This document shows, piece after piece, positions 54,764 through 64,000 of a stretch of DNA of 64,000 nucleotides. The translations under genes and the position numbers were made by a program. The stretch's first letter is position 1. Each line of letters begins with the position of its first letter. A model generated the notes under the pieces. It saw only the letters and a list, made by a program, of their open reading frames with translations. It was not told where the DNA came from and did not search any database. Source of the stretch: Sulfurimonas crateris (GTDB lineage Bacteria; Campylobacterota; Campylobacteria; Campylobacterales; Sulfurimonadaceae); assembly GCA_945883795.1 (NCBI GenBank), contig CAMCYC010000007.1:1-64000 (forward strand), written 5' to 3'.

Positions 54764-55381
54764 ATGGAGAAATTAAGAATAATGAGAAAAATTTGGCTGT
54801 TATCAATATTTTTAGTTATACAAGCTAGTGCAAATATGTGGATTAGTGCTGGTCAAGCCTACGGAATTGAGCCTCGATTACTTTATGCAATTTCTAAGGT
54901 TGAGAGCAATGTTCGTCCATGGGTTATTTCTGTTAATTATAAAAAACTTTCATCATCTCAGAGTAAAAAGCTTTATTCTATGTTGCGAACTAAAAAGATT
55001 TTTTACAATACTTTTACAAAAGTAATCGAAATTGATAACCAAGATATTAATCAAGCTAAAGGAGTTATCAGCTTTTTAGATAGCAATCACTATCCATCTT
55101 TTGATATAGGATTGATGCAAATAAATAGCATTCACAAAAAAACCCTTGCAAAAAATGGGATAACACTTGATGCACTTTTAGATGAAAATTGCAATCTTCA
55201 TGTGGCTGCTGGAATTTTATGGAATTGTTACAAAAAACATAAATCAACTCACAAGGCAATAAATGCTTACAATGGTAAAACAGTTGGAAACCCATATTAT
55301 TCTAAAGTGTTCAGCATACTTAATAACCTTCTTCTTCCTACTGAAGATGTTTCAAAACGATTATTTTATTGTGTGATTTAA
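54764..55381 (+). CDS. lytic transglycosylase (SLT domain)
   Basis: A 205-residue exported protein: signal sequence (about 8-24) and a goose-lysozyme-like SLT domain with catalytic Glu E47 in AISKVESN, then FDIGLMQINSIH and AYNGKTVGNPYY. It cleaves peptidoglycan without water to 1,6-anhydro-muramyl products. ATG 54764 with AGGAA upstream is used; ATG 54782 is possible. It is 72 bases after the response regulator, perhaps co-regulated. Confidence 0.88.
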   Translation: MEKLRIMRKIWLLSIFLVIQASANMWISAGQAYGIEPRLLYAISKVESNVRPWVISVNYKKLSSSQSKKLYSMLRTKKIFYNTFTKVIEIDNQDINQAKGVISFLDSNHYPSFDIGLMQINSIHKKTLAKNGITLDALLDENCNLHVAAGILWNCYKKHKSTHKAINAYNGKTVGNPYYSKVFSILNNLLLPTEDVSKRLFYCVI

Positions 55382-55536
55382 TCTCACTCTTTTTACTTTA
55401 AGCTTTTCTATTCGTGTTACTTATATTCACACTTTTTTAAACTATTACATTTTTATATACAAATTTTTTCTTTTGCTATGTTCATGCTATTCTTATATTC
55501 TACTATTAATGTTGAAAATTAATTTTGGAGAGTTAT

Positions 55537-56904
55537 ATGAAGAAAAAACTTTTATTAAGCTCATTAACAATTGGACTTTTAAGTTCAGTAAATGTTTATG
55601 CAGTAGAAGATTTGAGTGCAATGTTTTCTGAGGGTAAAGCAAGTGGACAGATTAGAGAGTTTAGTATTTCTAGGGCTTATAAATATACAGATTCATCAAA
55701 AGATTATACTCGTACTGCAAATGCAGTTGGTGGTTATCTTAAATATGAAACAGCTTCATTAGAGGGTTTAAGCTTAGGAACGGCATTTTATACTACAAAT
55801 GGTTTTGGGCTTGGTGGAAATAAGGCGATAAATAAAGAGGTTGACCATACTTTACTTGGTAAAGATAACGAAGGATATTCAATTTTAGGGGAAGCATATT
55901 TACAATATAAATATGGCAATACAACATTCAAAGGTGGTCGTCAAAAACTTGATACTCCTTTAGCAGGAACTGATGACGCAAGAATGATACCTAACCTTTT
56001 TGAGGCGTATGTATTAAGTAATACAGATATTACTAACACAACTTTACTTCTAGCACATGTAACTAAATTTGCTCAAGGAACATTTGGACGAGTTTATTCA
56101 GGAAGTCCAGAAAGTCCTACAAATCAAATTTTAGCTGCTACTTCAGGTTATTCCGCAGTTGATGACCAAAATCAAGTAGGTGATTTTGTAAACATGGGTA
56201 ATTATGCAATTGGTAAAACAACCGATGGTGTAACTGCAGGAGCTGTAATTTATAAACTCAATGACAACATGAACATGCAACTTTGGGATTATTACGCTTA
56301 TGATATTTTAAATGCCATGTATGGAGAAATAAATTTCAAATGGAATTGTCTCTTAAGTGACACTGTACACCCATTTTTCTCTGCTCAAGCTATTAAAGAA
56401 AATGAGATTGGAGATAAGCTTTTAGGTAAAGTAGAAGGGATGTATTGGGGCGCTAAATTTGGTGCCGATATTGAAAACTTTCAAGCGTATCTAGCGTATT
56501 CACAAGCAGATGAAAATGGTGCAACAGAAGCCTCAACCCAAAACGCAATCATCACTCCATGGGGTGGAATGCCCGCTTACACTCAAGGGATGGTAACTCG
56601 ACATCAATTTTTAGCTGGAACAAAAGCTTCAAAAATAGCATTGGCTTATAATTGGAAAGGGTTTGGTCCAGACCTTGCTACTTCGGTTTATTATACTAAT
56701 TTTGAGATGGCAAAGTACAATGGATATACAGCAGATGAAGATGCTTCAGAAAGTGGATTTGATGTTATTTACAAACCAGAGCTTGTACAAAATTTATCAC
56801 TTCGTGTTCGTGCTAATTTTACAACAGATTATAATGTAAACATCACATCTAAAAATACCATTAGCTGGGATGAATATAGATTTATAGCAAACTATAATTT
56901 CTAA
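55537..56904 (+). CDS. OprD-like outer membrane porin
   Basis: About 455 residues. Signal peptide MKKKLLLSSLTIGLLSSVNVYA; the rest alternates like an 18-strand beta barrel, with RQKLDTPLAGTDDARMIPNLFEAY typical of OprD porins in this phylum, and ends in Phe (RFIANYNF), the BAM signal. The track start 55525 contains the GGAG ribosome-binding site; ATG 55537 is preferred. It is followed closely by DUF485 and actP, suggesting passage of acetate or other small carboxylates. The 155-base AT-rich gap upstream probably holds the promoter. Confidence 0.88.
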   Translation: MKKKLLLSSLTIGLLSSVNVYAVEDLSAMFSEGKASGQIREFSISRAYKYTDSSKDYTRTANAVGGYLKYETASLEGLSLGTAFYTTNGFGLGGNKAINKEVDHTLLGKDNEGYSILGEAYLQYKYGNTTFKGGRQKLDTPLAGTDDARMIPNLFEAYVLSNTDITNTTLLLAHVTKFAQGTFGRVYSGSPESPTNQILAATSGYSAVDDQNQVGDFVNMGNYAIGKTTDGVTAGAVIYKLNDNMNMQLWDYYAYDILNAMYGEINFKWNCLLSDTVHPFFSAQAIKENEIGDKLLGKVEGMYWGAKFGADIENFQAYLAYSQADENGATEASTQNAIITPWGGMPAYTQGMVTRHQFLAGTKASKIALAYNWKGFGPDLATSVYYTNFEMAKYNGYTADEDASESGFDVIYKPELVQNLSLRVRANFTTDYNVNITSKNTISWDEYRFIANYNF

Positions 56905-56919
56905 AAAAAAGGAAAAAAT

Positions 56920-57234
56920 ATGAAAAAAGAGCTCGTAGAAAAAATCAAGAGAAATCCTGATTATATAGCATTGGTTTCAAAAAGAAGTAGTTTTGCTATT
57001 AAGCTAAGTATTTCAATACTTGTAGTTTATTTTGCATTTATTCTCACAATTGCGTTTGAGCCATCACTTTTGGGTACTCCATTGTCTGAGGGTTCTGTGA
57101 CAACTATCGGTATTCCTATTGGCATGGTTGTAATTGTTTTTGCTTTTGTCTTGACTGGCATATATACAAAAAGAGCAAACAGTGAATTTGATGATTTAAC
57201 AAATAAAATCAAAAAATCAATTAAAGGACAATAA
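56920..57234 (+). CDS. DUF485 family inner-membrane protein
   Basis: A 104-residue protein with two transmembrane helices (about 27-48 and 63-83) and the pattern PDYIALVSKRSSFAIKLSISIL. DUF485 proteins (YjcH in E. coli) are encoded directly before ActP and are thought to assist it. The stop directly abuts the actP start. Confidence 0.92.
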   Translation: MKKELVEKIKRNPDYIALVSKRSSFAIKLSISILVVYFAFILTIAFEPSLLGTPLSEGSVTTIGIPIGMVVIVFAFVLTGIYTKRANSEFDDLTNKIKKSIKGQ

Positions 57235-58899
57235 ATGAATAGAATATTTTTATTTTTAATTCTAAGTACGATTGCGATTTTTGCCTCAGGTGCAATTGAG
57301 GGTGAAGTACAAAAACAAGCACTTAACATGTCAGCGATTGTCATGTTTGTTATCTTTGTTGGTGCTACTTTGGGGATTACTTATTGGGCTGCAAAAAGAA
57401 CAAAAAGTGCAAAAGATTTTTACACAGCAGGTGGTGGAATTACAGGCTTTCAAAATGGTATGGCGATTGCAGGTGACTACATGTCAGCAGCTTCGTTTTT
57501 GGGGATTTCTGGGCTTGTATATGCAAAAGGATATGATGGACTTATCTATTCTATCGGTTTTTTAGTTGGTTGGCCAATTATTCTTTTCATGATTGCAGAG
57601 CCTTTGAGAAACTTAGGAAAATACACTTTTGCGGATGTTGCTTCTTACAGATTGCGTCAAGGACCTATCCGTACTTTGGCGGCTTCTGGTTCAATTGCAA
57701 CCGTTATTTTGTATTTGATTGCTCAAATGGTTGGTTCAGGAAAACTTATCCAACTTTTATTTGGTCTTCAATATGAAGTAGCTGTTATCTTAGTTGGTGT
57801 ACTTATGATTTTATATGTCACTTTTGGCGGTATGCTTGCAACAACTTGGGTTCAAATTATCAAAGCATTTTTATTACTTTCTGGTGCAACATTTATGGCA
57901 ATTGCTGTTATGGCACATTATGATTTTAGTTTTGGTGCATTATTTGCACATGCAACGGAGCTTAAAGGTATCGCAATTATGAGTCCAGGTGGATTGGTTT
58001 CAGACCCAATTTCTGCAATATCTTTAGCAGTGGCACTTATGTTTGGAACAGCTGGTTTACCACATATCTTGATGAGATTTTTTACCGTAGCAGATGCAAA
58101 AGAAGCGAGAAAATCAGTTTTCTATGCTACAGGTTTTATTGGTTATTTTTATATTTTGACTTTTATTATCGGTTTTGGTGCGATTGTTATGGTTTTCAAA
58201 AATCCACAATATTTAGATATGGCAAAAGATGCAATTGAGGGTGGTTCACCAATTTTGGGTGGCAATAATATGGCAGCAATTCACCTCTCACATGCAGTTG
58301 GTGGCGATTTCTTCTTAGGCTTTATTTCAGCAGTGGCTTTTGCAACAATTTTAGCAGTTGTTTCAGGGCTTACTTTAGCGGGTGCAAGTGCAATTTCTCA
58401 TGACCTTTATGCTTCAGTGTTTAAAAAAGGGAATGTTGATGGAATTAAAGAGATGCAAGTATCAAAAATTGCAACTGTAGTTCTTGGTGTAATTGCTATT
58501 ATCATGGGTATTATGTTTGAAAAACAAAATATTGCTTTCGTGGTTGGTCTTGCTTTTGCTATTGCAGCATCTGCTAACTTTCCAATTCTTTTTCTCTCCA
58601 TGTATTGGAAAAAACTTACAACTCGTGGTGCTGTAATTGGTGGTTCTTTGGGACTTGCAACTGCCGTAATTTTGGTTATTCTCGGACCAACAGTTTGGAT
58701 AGACCTTTTGGGAAATACAAAAGCAATTTTCCCTTATCAATATCCAGCACTGTTTTCTGTGACCGTAGCATTTTTAGGTATTTGGTTTTTCTCTATTACA
58801 GATAACTCTCATGAAGCAGCGTTAGAGCGAGAAGCGTTTGAAGCTCAATATATTAGAAGTCAAACAGGTATTGGTGCAGAAGGTGCATCAAGTCATTAA
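57235..58899 (+). CDS. actP: cation/acetate symporter ActP
   Basis: A 554-residue sodium:solute symporter (SSS family) with about 13 helices. [32 protein letters not shown] is the ActP/YjcG N-terminal signature and [16 protein letters not shown] the family loop. It imports acetate and short monocarboxylates. It is downstream of DUF485 and upstream of acs by 3.8 kb, part of an acetate-use region. A hairpin follows the stop. Confidence 0.94.
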   Translation: MNRIFLFLILSTIAIFASGAIEGEVQKQALNMSAIVMFVIFVGATLGITYWAAKRTKSAKDFYTAGGGITGFQNGMAIAGDYMSAASFLGISGLVYAKGYDGLIYSIGFLVGWPIILFMIAEPLRNLGKYTFADVASYRLRQGPIRTLAASGSIATVILYLIAQMVGSGKLIQLLFGLQYEVAVILVGVLMILYVTFGGMLATTWVQIIKAFLLLSGATFMAIAVMAHYDFSFGALFAHATELKGIAIMSPGGLVSDPISAISLAVALMFGTAGLPHILMRFFTVADAKEARKSVFYATGFIGYFYILTFIIGFGAIVMVFKNPQYLDMAKDAIEGGSPILGGNNMAAIHLSHAVGGDFFLGFISAVAFATILAVVSGLTLAGASAISHDLYASVFKKGNVDGIKEMQVSKIATVVLGVIAIIMGIMFEKQNIAFVVGLAFAIAASANFPILFLSMYWKKLTTRGAVIGGSLGLATAVILVILGPTVWIDLLGNTKAIFPYQYPALFSVTVAFLGIWFFSITDNSHEAALEREAFEAQYIRSQTGIGAEGASSH

Positions 58900-58901
58900 T
58901 C

Positions 58902-58925
58902 TTTTACCCTCTTTTGGGGGTAAAA
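58902..58925 (+). terminator. hairpin after actP
   Basis: TTTTACCC, seven-to-eight base loop, GGGTAAAA: an 8-bp stem three bases after the actP stop, followed by AAATATTTTG rather than a T run. Probably partial termination or 3' end protection. Confidence 0.45.
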
Positions 58926-58950
58926 AAATATTTTGTTTGGGAAATTATTT

Positions 58951-60759
58951 ATGAGTATTTTAGACCAAAGAAAACTTATCGCATCTATTCACCCTTTTGA
59001 ACTTTTGAGTTCAAATACACTTGATAATCTTATGCAAAAAATTGATATCGCTTATTATCCAAAAGAGACGCTTCTTATCTCTAAAAATTTACCATCTATC
59101 GCATTTTATATTGTCATAAAAGGTTCAGTTGCTGAATTTATTGATGCAGAATTACATAATGTGTATAGTTCAGGAGATAGTTTTGATGCTGATGCTCTCA
59201 TATATAATAAATCTCAAAGTAGATTTGTTGTTGATGAAGATTTAATTTGTTATGAGATTAAAAAGAATGATTTTCTGGATTTAATGCAAAATAAAGAGGT
59301 GCAAAGTTATTTTTTACAAGATTTTATCACCCGTCATCAACATCTCAAAAATTATCATGCACAAAGTGAATTAACCCCATTTTTAATCTCAAAAGTATCA
59401 GATATGTTTTTACATAAGGCATGTATTGTTGATAAAAATGAAACAATATATAACGCTGTAGTAAAAATGAAAGAGTTAAAAACAAGTGTGGTAATTGTTA
59501 AAAAAGAGAGCGGTAATTTTGTTGTAACCGATACAGATTTACGAGATAAAGTAGTTTTAGGCAACATGCAAACCTCAGCACCAATAGATACAATCGCTTC
59601 GAGCCGTATGATTAGTATTGAGAGTCATGATTTTTTATTTAACGCACTTTTGCTTATGACACAAAACGCAATAAAACGATTAATTGTGATGGAAGACAAT
59701 CAGATTTTGGGCGTTTTAGAACAACTTGATTTACTAAGTTATTTTGCAAATCACTCCTATTTGGTAGCAGTGCAAATTGATAAAGCAAAAAATATTGAAG
59801 ATTTAAAAAATATCCAAAGCGATTTTAAAAATCTTATTCTTACTCTGAGTTCTAAAGGGGTAAAAGTTCGTTATATCACAAAAATGGTTGCAACGCTCAA
59901 TACTAAAATATATAAAAAAGTTTTTGATATGTGTGTCGATAAAACACTTCAAAATCAATGCGTTTTGGTTGTCATGGGTTCTGAGGGGAGAGAAGAACAA
60001 ACACTTAAAACAGACCAAGATAATGCACTTATTATCAAAGATGGAGTGGATGTGAGTCTTTTTTACGAACCCATGATGCAACTGAATCGCTCTCTTTTGG
60101 AGATAGGTTTTCCTGTTTGTAGCGGTCAAGTCATGGTGAGTAACCCATTTTGGAGAAAAGAGGTCAAAGAGTATAAACTCCTTATTGATGATTGGGTTAC
60201 AACTCTTAATGAGCAAAATTTACAAAATTTGAGCATATCTCTTGATGCAAAATATGTAGCAGGAGATAAAAGTTTACTTGAAGAACTTAGCACTTATTTA
60301 TACCAAAGTTTTCATAATCGTGATGATGTTTTAGCCCATATTGCTAAGGGAGTTTTAAGTTTTGAAACACCTTTGTCACTTTTTTCAAGTTTTGTTTTAG
60401 AAAAAAGTCATGACAACAAATTAGACCTTAAAAAAGGTGGTATTTTTGCTCTTGTGCATGGTGTGAGAACTTTATCGTTGCAATATGCAATCCGTGAGAC
60501 AAATACAATTAATAGAATCAAAGAATTAAATAATAAAGGTGTCATAGATAAAAATTTTGCAACAGAGCTTATAGAGAGTTTTGATACTTTATCGACTATC
60601 CGTTTACATGCAATGCTTGAATCTAAAAATTCAGATAACTATATTAATCCTAAAAATCTCCAAAAAATTGAGATGGATTTGCTCAAAGATAGTTTTAAAG
60701 TGATAAATAAATTTAAAAAATTTATGAGTTTTCATTTTCATCTTGAGATGGTTCGTTGA
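58951..60759 (+). CDS. cNMP-binding / CBS / DUF294 nucleotidyltransferase-like protein
   Basis: About 602 residues in four parts: cyclic-nucleotide-binding-like domain (about 10-125), CBS pair (about 150-270), a DUF294 nucleotidyltransferase domain (about 290-430) with GSEGREEQTLKTDQDNALI, the G-S...DxD-type active site, and a C-terminal GlnD-like helical domain. Such proteins sit next to actP/acs and a DnaQ exonuclease in many proteobacteria, and are supposed to be regulatory, but substrate and modification are not known to me. Start set to ATG 58951; the track uses TTG 58933. Confidence 0.83.
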   Translation: MSILDQRKLIASIHPFELLSSNTLDNLMQKIDIAYYPKETLLISKNLPSIAFYIVIKGSVAEFIDAELHNVYSSGDSFDADALIYNKSQSRFVVDEDLICYEIKKNDFLDLMQNKEVQSYFLQDFITRHQHLKNYHAQSELTPFLISKVSDMFLHKACIVDKNETIYNAVVKMKELKTSVVIVKKESGNFVVTDTDLRDKVVLGNMQTSAPIDTIASSRMISIESHDFLFNALLLMTQNAIKRLIVMEDNQILGVLEQLDLLSYFANHSYLVAVQIDKAKNIEDLKNIQSDFKNLILTLSSKGVKVRYITKMVATLNTKIYKKVFDMCVDKTLQNQCVLVVMGSEGREEQTLKTDQDNALIIKDGVDVSLFYEPMMQLNRSLLEIGFPVCSGQVMVSNPFWRKEVKEYKLLIDDWVTTLNEQNLQNLSISLDAKYVAGDKSLLEELSTYLYQSFHNRDDVLAHIAKGVLSFETPLSLFSSFVLEKSHDNKLDLKKGGIFALVHGVRTLSLQYAIRETNTINRIKELNNKGVIDKNFATELIESFDTLSTIRLHAMLESKNSDNYINPKNLQKIEMDLLKDSFKVINKFKKFMSFHFHLEMVR

Positions 60760-61373
60760 TGTTCTCTTTTTTTAAGAATTTGCAACGAAATTATAGTTTA
60801 TCGAAACTCAAAAATGAAAATTTTAAGTTTTTGTTTGAGCCAAATACAAGTGATGAATATGTTGTTTTTGATACCGAAACAACAGGTCTTAATCCAAAAG
60901 AGGATGATATTCTCTCTATTGGAGCAGTTAAAATCAAAAATAACAAGATTTTGACTTCTGAGACTTTTGAGGTTTTTATTAAAAACACCCAAAAGATAAG
61001 TTCAAAAAGTATCGAAATTCATCAAATTCGCCCTTGTGACCTTGAAAATGCAAAAGAGATGCAAGAAGCGATTGAGAGCTTTTTATATTTTATTGGCTCA
61101 AGACCTTTGGTCGGATATTATTTAGAGTTTGATGTCAGTATGATAAATAAATATCTTATCCCTATGTTGGGCATTAAATTGCCAAATAAGATGATAGAAG
61201 TTTCAGAACTTTATTATGATAAAGAGATTGCTTTTATCCCTCAAGGAAATATAGATTTGAGATTTGATACCATTCTCAAAAAATACAATCTCCCCAACAT
61301 GGGAGCGCACAATAGTGTCAATGATGCCGTCATGACGGGGATGATTTTTTTGAAATTAACACAGGGTAAATAA
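60759..61373 (+). CDS. DnaQ-like 3'-5' exonuclease
   Basis: A 204-residue DEDDh exonuclease: Exo I VFDTETTGLN near residue 37, Exo II region YYLEFDVSM near 125, Exo III HNSVNDAVMT near 190. The ATG overlaps the stop of the DUF294 gene (TGATG), so the two are tightly coupled. The same pair is conserved beside acetate genes elsewhere, suggesting a nucleotide or oligonucleotide turnover role rather than replication proofreading (inference). Confidence 0.87.
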   Translation: MFSFFKNLQRNYSLSKLKNENFKFLFEPNTSDEYVVFDTETTGLNPKEDDILSIGAVKIKNNKILTSETFEVFIKNTQKISSKSIEIHQIRPCDLENAKEMQEAIESFLYFIGSRPLVGYYLEFDVSMINKYLIPMLGIKLPNKMIEVSELYYDKEIAFIPQGNIDLRFDTILKKYNLPNMGAHNSVNDAVMTGMIFLKLTQGK

Positions 61374-61377
61374 TTTG

Positions 61378-62583
61378 ATGGTAAAAGTATTGGTAATTGG
61401 TGGCGGTTATGGTGGGCTTAGGACGGTTGAGAGTTTATCTAACCATAAAAATATAGAGATAACACTTGTAGACCAAAATGCTTATCATTATCTTCAAACT
61501 GAAGCGTATGGATATATAGCAGGGAAATTTGATGTTCATGAGATAGCTATCAATTTAAGTAATTGGGCTTTAGGATTTGAGCGGGTTACATTTTTGCAAA
61601 CAACTGTCACTTCGGTTGATTTTGAAAACAGATGTATAGATTTTAATGATACAAAAATCTTTTTTGATTATGTGGTAATTGGTGTTGGTGCAAAAACAAA
61701 CTTTTTTTCTTTTATAGAGGGATTACGAGAAAACAGCTATGGGGTGAAAAGTTTATATAGAGCTTTTAATTTTAGAAAAGATTTTGAGAATTTAATCTAT
61801 AAAAAGCTTGAAAACAAAGAAAATGAAAGTTTTGATACTCTTAATATTGCTATTGGTGGAGCGGGTTTGAGTGGTGTTGAGGTGGCGGCCGAGATGGCGT
61901 ATGTGATAAAAAATTATGCCAAAACAATAGGTAATCGTGCCAAAGATATAAAAATTTATCTTATTGATGCAAGTGATACTATTTTACCTGGAACAAGCAA
62001 GTATATTATTCAAAATACTACCAAACGGCTTCAAGATTTGGGTGTAAAAATTTTGACAAATGCGTTTATTTCAAAAGTTGAGCCAAATCTTATCCATTTT
62101 AAAAATGGGGAGATGTTGCAATATGCTTTTATGATATTTACAGGTGGTATTAAAGCCTCTGCTTTAAACGAAGCTTTGTCATGTGAAAAAAATAGACTTA
62201 ATCAACTTATAGTCGATAAAACACTCAATATTGCAGGATATAAAAATGTGTTTGCAATTGGGGATTGTATTGAAATGAGAGATGCAAAAGGGGATATTTT
62301 ACCACCAACTGCACAAAGTGCAGAGCGAAGTGCCGAGTATGTAGCCAAAGCAATTAAAGCTCGAATAGATAAACAAGAGCCAAAGCCTTTTAGTGCAAGT
62401 TCTATGGGAATGTTTGTCGCACTTGGTGGTAAATATGCAGTTGGTGAAATTTTTAAGTTTATAAAAGTGAGAGGTTATAGTGCATTTCTTTTAAAAAAAG
62501 GGATAACTTATGGTTATTATCTAGGGCTTCGTCTTAGAATTAACACAGGGTTTAAAAATAGAGTAAACAAGGCTGATATGTAA
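61378..62583 (+). CDS. type II NADH dehydrogenase-like flavoprotein
   Basis: About 401 residues. Two Rossmann motifs, VIGGGYGGLRTVESL at the N-terminus for FAD and IGGAGLSGVEVAAEM near residue 160 for NAD(P)H; the late FAIGDCIE and PPTAQSAERSAEYVAKAI motifs are NDH-2 type. The hydrophobic amphipathic C-terminus (FLLKKGITYGYYLGLRL) could bind the membrane. It would pass electrons to quinone; sulfide:quinone reductase is unlikely as its paired Cys are absent. ATG 61378 chosen. Four bases after the exonuclease. Confidence 0.85.
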   Translation: MVKVLVIGGGYGGLRTVESLSNHKNIEITLVDQNAYHYLQTEAYGYIAGKFDVHEIAINLSNWALGFERVTFLQTTVTSVDFENRCIDFNDTKIFFDYVVIGVGAKTNFFSFIEGLRENSYGVKSLYRAFNFRKDFENLIYKKLENKENESFDTLNIAIGGAGLSGVEVAAEMAYVIKNYAKTIGNRAKDIKIYLIDASDTILPGTSKYIIQNTTKRLQDLGVKILTNAFISKVEPNLIHFKNGEMLQYAFMIFTGGIKASALNEALSCEKNRLNQLIVDKTLNIAGYKNVFAIGDCIEMRDAKGDILPPTAQSAERSAEYVAKAIKARIDKQEPKPFSASSMGMFVALGGKYAVGEIFKFIKVRGYSAFLLKKGITYGYYLGLRLRINTGFKNRVNKADM

Positions 62584-62658
62584 AGAAAAAGTAATTCTAA
62601 AACATATTTTAAAAATAAATTTGATTTTTTATAAAAGCTAAAATTGATTTTTCTTAGC

Positions 62659-62664
62659 TATAAT
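62659..62664 (+). promoter_or_regulatory. -10 box of acs
   Basis: GCTATAAT 46 bases before the acs start in a 126-base AT-rich gap. No clear -35, typical for this phylum. Confidence 0.5.
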
Positions 62665-62709
62665 TTTTTCAAATTCAACACAAACAAAACAATTGAAAAG
62701 GAAGTATAA

Positions 62710-64000
62710 ATGTCACAAATAGAAGCAAAACCAGTTTTTCAACCAAACAAAGAGTTTAGCAAAACTGCTAGAATTAAAAACATGTGTGAGTACAAGGCAC
62801 TTCAAGATGCTGCTACTGAAGATTATGAAGGTTTTTGGGGTGGTTATGCAAAAGAAAAACTTGATTGGATTGAGCCTTTTACAAACACTTTAGATGAGTC
62901 AAATTTTCCATTTGTGAAATGGTTTGGAGGTGGAAAACTCAATGTCTCCGCACAATGTATTGACCGCCATTTAGAGTTTCGCAAAAATAAAGCGGCAATT
63001 ATTTTTGAGGGCGATAGAGGAGATAAACAAGTTATCACTTATTTAGATTTATATTACAAAGTAAATAAATTTGCAAACCTTTTAAAAGAGGATTTTGGTG
63101 TCAAAAAAGGGGATAGAGTTGTAATTTATATGCCTATGATTCCAGAAGCTGCGTATGCGATGCTTGCATGTGCTAGAATTGGTGCAATTCACTCTATTGT
63201 TTTTGGTGGATTTTCTAGTGAAGCATTAAAAGATAGAATTGAAGACGCTGAGGCAAAAGTGGTAATTACAGCAGATGGAGCGTATAGAAAAGATAAACCA
63301 TACATGCTCAAACCCGTAGTCGATGCTGCAATTGATGCAAATTCTCCTGTAAAAAAAGTTTTGGTAATTGAGCGAAATAACGAAGATGTAACTTGGGTTG
63401 CAGGACGAGATTACTCTTATAATGAACTTATCAAAAGCAAATCTGGAAAATGTGAACCTGAAGTGATGGACGCTGAAGACCCACTCTTTTTACTTTACAC
63501 TTCAGGTTCAACAGGCAAACCAAAAGGGGTACAACACAACTCTGCAGGGTATATTCTTTGGGCGCAAATGACTATGGAATGGGTATTTGATGTCAAAGAA
63601 AATGATACTTATTGGTGTACTGCCGATGTTGGTTGGATTACAGGACACACTTATATTGTATATGGTCCACTCGCCATGGGTGCGACAACTGTTATGTTTG
63701 AAGGCGTTATCACCCATCCAGATGCAGGGCGACCATGGAAAATGGTAGAAGAGCATAAAATAAATCAGTTTTATACCGCTCCAACTGCGATTCGTGTTTT
63801 ACATAAAATGGGTGAACATGAACCTTTAAAATATGACCTTTCCTCTCTTAAAGTATTGGGAACTGTAGGTGAACCAATTGACCCACCAGCATGGAAATGG
63901 TACTATGAAGCAATTGGTGGTTCAAAATGTGCAATTGTTGATACTTATTGGCAAACAGAAACAGGTGGGCATATCGTATCTCCAATTCCAGGAGCAACTC
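62710..64000 (+). CDS. acs: acetyl-CoA synthetase, N-terminal two thirds
   Basis: Partial gene running off the right edge (430 codons visible of about 650). It activates acetate to acetyl-CoA through acetyl-AMP. Motifs: [13 protein letters not shown] near residue 75, the P-loop [11 protein letters not shown] near 263, and FTLD-type lead-in with [25 protein letters not shown]. The ATG follows AAAAGGAAG. The ORF track omits it because it lacks a stop. The control site Lys and A10 motif lie beyond the window. It completes the porin-ActP-Acs acetate route. Confidence 0.97.
   Translation, partial: MSQIEAKPVFQPNKEFSKTARIKNMCEYKALQDAATEDYEGFWGGYAKEKLDWIEPFTNTLDESNFPFVKWFGGGKLNVSAQCIDRHLEFRKNKAAIIFEGDRGDKQVITYLDLYYKVNKFANLLKEDFGVKKGDRVVIYMPMIPEAAYAMLACARIGAIHSIVFGGFSSEALKDRIEDAEAKVVITADGAYRKDKPYMLKPVVDAAIDANSPVKKVLVIERNNEDVTWVAGRDYSYNELIKSKSGKCEPEVMDAEDPLFLLYTSGSTGKPKGVQHNSAGYILWAQMTMEWVFDVKENDTYWCTADVGWITGHTYIVYGPLAMGATTVMFEGVITHPDAGRPWKMVEEHKINQFYTAPTAIRVLHKMGEHEPLKYDLSSLKVLGTVGEPIDPPAWKWYYEAIGGSKCAIVDTYWQTETGGHIVSPIPGAT

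Noticed and set aside
61378-62583. Sulfide:quinone oxidoreductase
   Set aside because: The FAD and NAD motifs fit NDH-2 and the paired redox cysteines expected in SQR are not seen.

Overview
The window is AT-rich DNA carrying about 68 protein-coding genes. No tRNA, rRNA, CRISPR array, intact insertion sequence or prophage was seen. It looks like the chromosome of a Campylobacterota (epsilonproteobacterial) bacterium, most likely a free-living Sulfurimonas-type relative. The reasons are the low G+C, many TTG start codons, a CheV-CheAY-CheW chemotaxis operon, an Hcp-like cysteine-rich Sel1 protein, a MutS7-type MutS with a C-terminal HNH domain, an OprD-like porin next to ActP/Acs, and a surA/ppiD-ftsA-ftsZ order. 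The genus is an inference; the phylum is fairly secure.

Layout, left half. Positions 1-1522 hold the end of fabF and accA (fatty acid synthesis). Positions 1526-5794 (minus strand) hold a DnaQ-like exonuclease, trpF, rpe, a STAS/CheX fusion protein and an HDOD protein. Positions 5954-8469 hold rpmB, a potassium channel with a degenerate RCK domain, and argJ. A methylenetetrahydrofolate reductase (minus) and serB (plus) diverge from a perfect palindromic promoter. A beta-propeller/OmpA protein (minus) follows. Then a long plus-strand run (12575-23462) carries greA, argC, an LpxH-like phosphatase, cheV-cheA-cheW, an Mla-type lipid transporter (mlaE-mlaF-mlaD-lipoprotein) and an aminopeptidase P. 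Next come a UvrD-family helicase, a degenerate class II aldolase-like protein, bioA, a SCO1-like protein, a SurA/PpiD-like chaperone, ftsA, ftsZ and a J-domain protein.

Layout, right half. Positions 32639-37453 (minus) form a compact six-gene cluster: a NosL-like protein, a small membrane protein, an FtsX-like permease, an EF-hand protein, a LolD-like ATPase and a cysteine-containing membrane protein. No nosZ is nearby; this is a candidate metal-handling or envelope export system and the best lead for something undescribed. Positions 37508-43107 hold a DUF4149 protein, prmC, an M48 protease, small genes, hisD, a thioredoxin-like protein and aroK. Positions 43263-44998 hold an Hcp-like Sel1 protein followed by an inverted repeat and four TGACACCCTTTT repeats, then an orphan gene. 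A diguanylate cyclase, an SUI1 / FAH-like / ABC-F operon and mutS7 follow.

The last 11 kb looks like an acetate-use region. It has a histidine kinase, a 29-codon coupled leader ORF and its response regulator, a lytic transglycosylase, a porin, a DUF485 protein, ActP, a cNMP/CBS/nucleotidyltransferase protein, a second DnaQ exonuclease, a type II NADH dehydrogenase and the 5' part of acs. Porin and symporter would bring acetate in and Acs would activate it; the nucleotidyltransferase/exonuclease pair is probably regulatory but its action is unknown.
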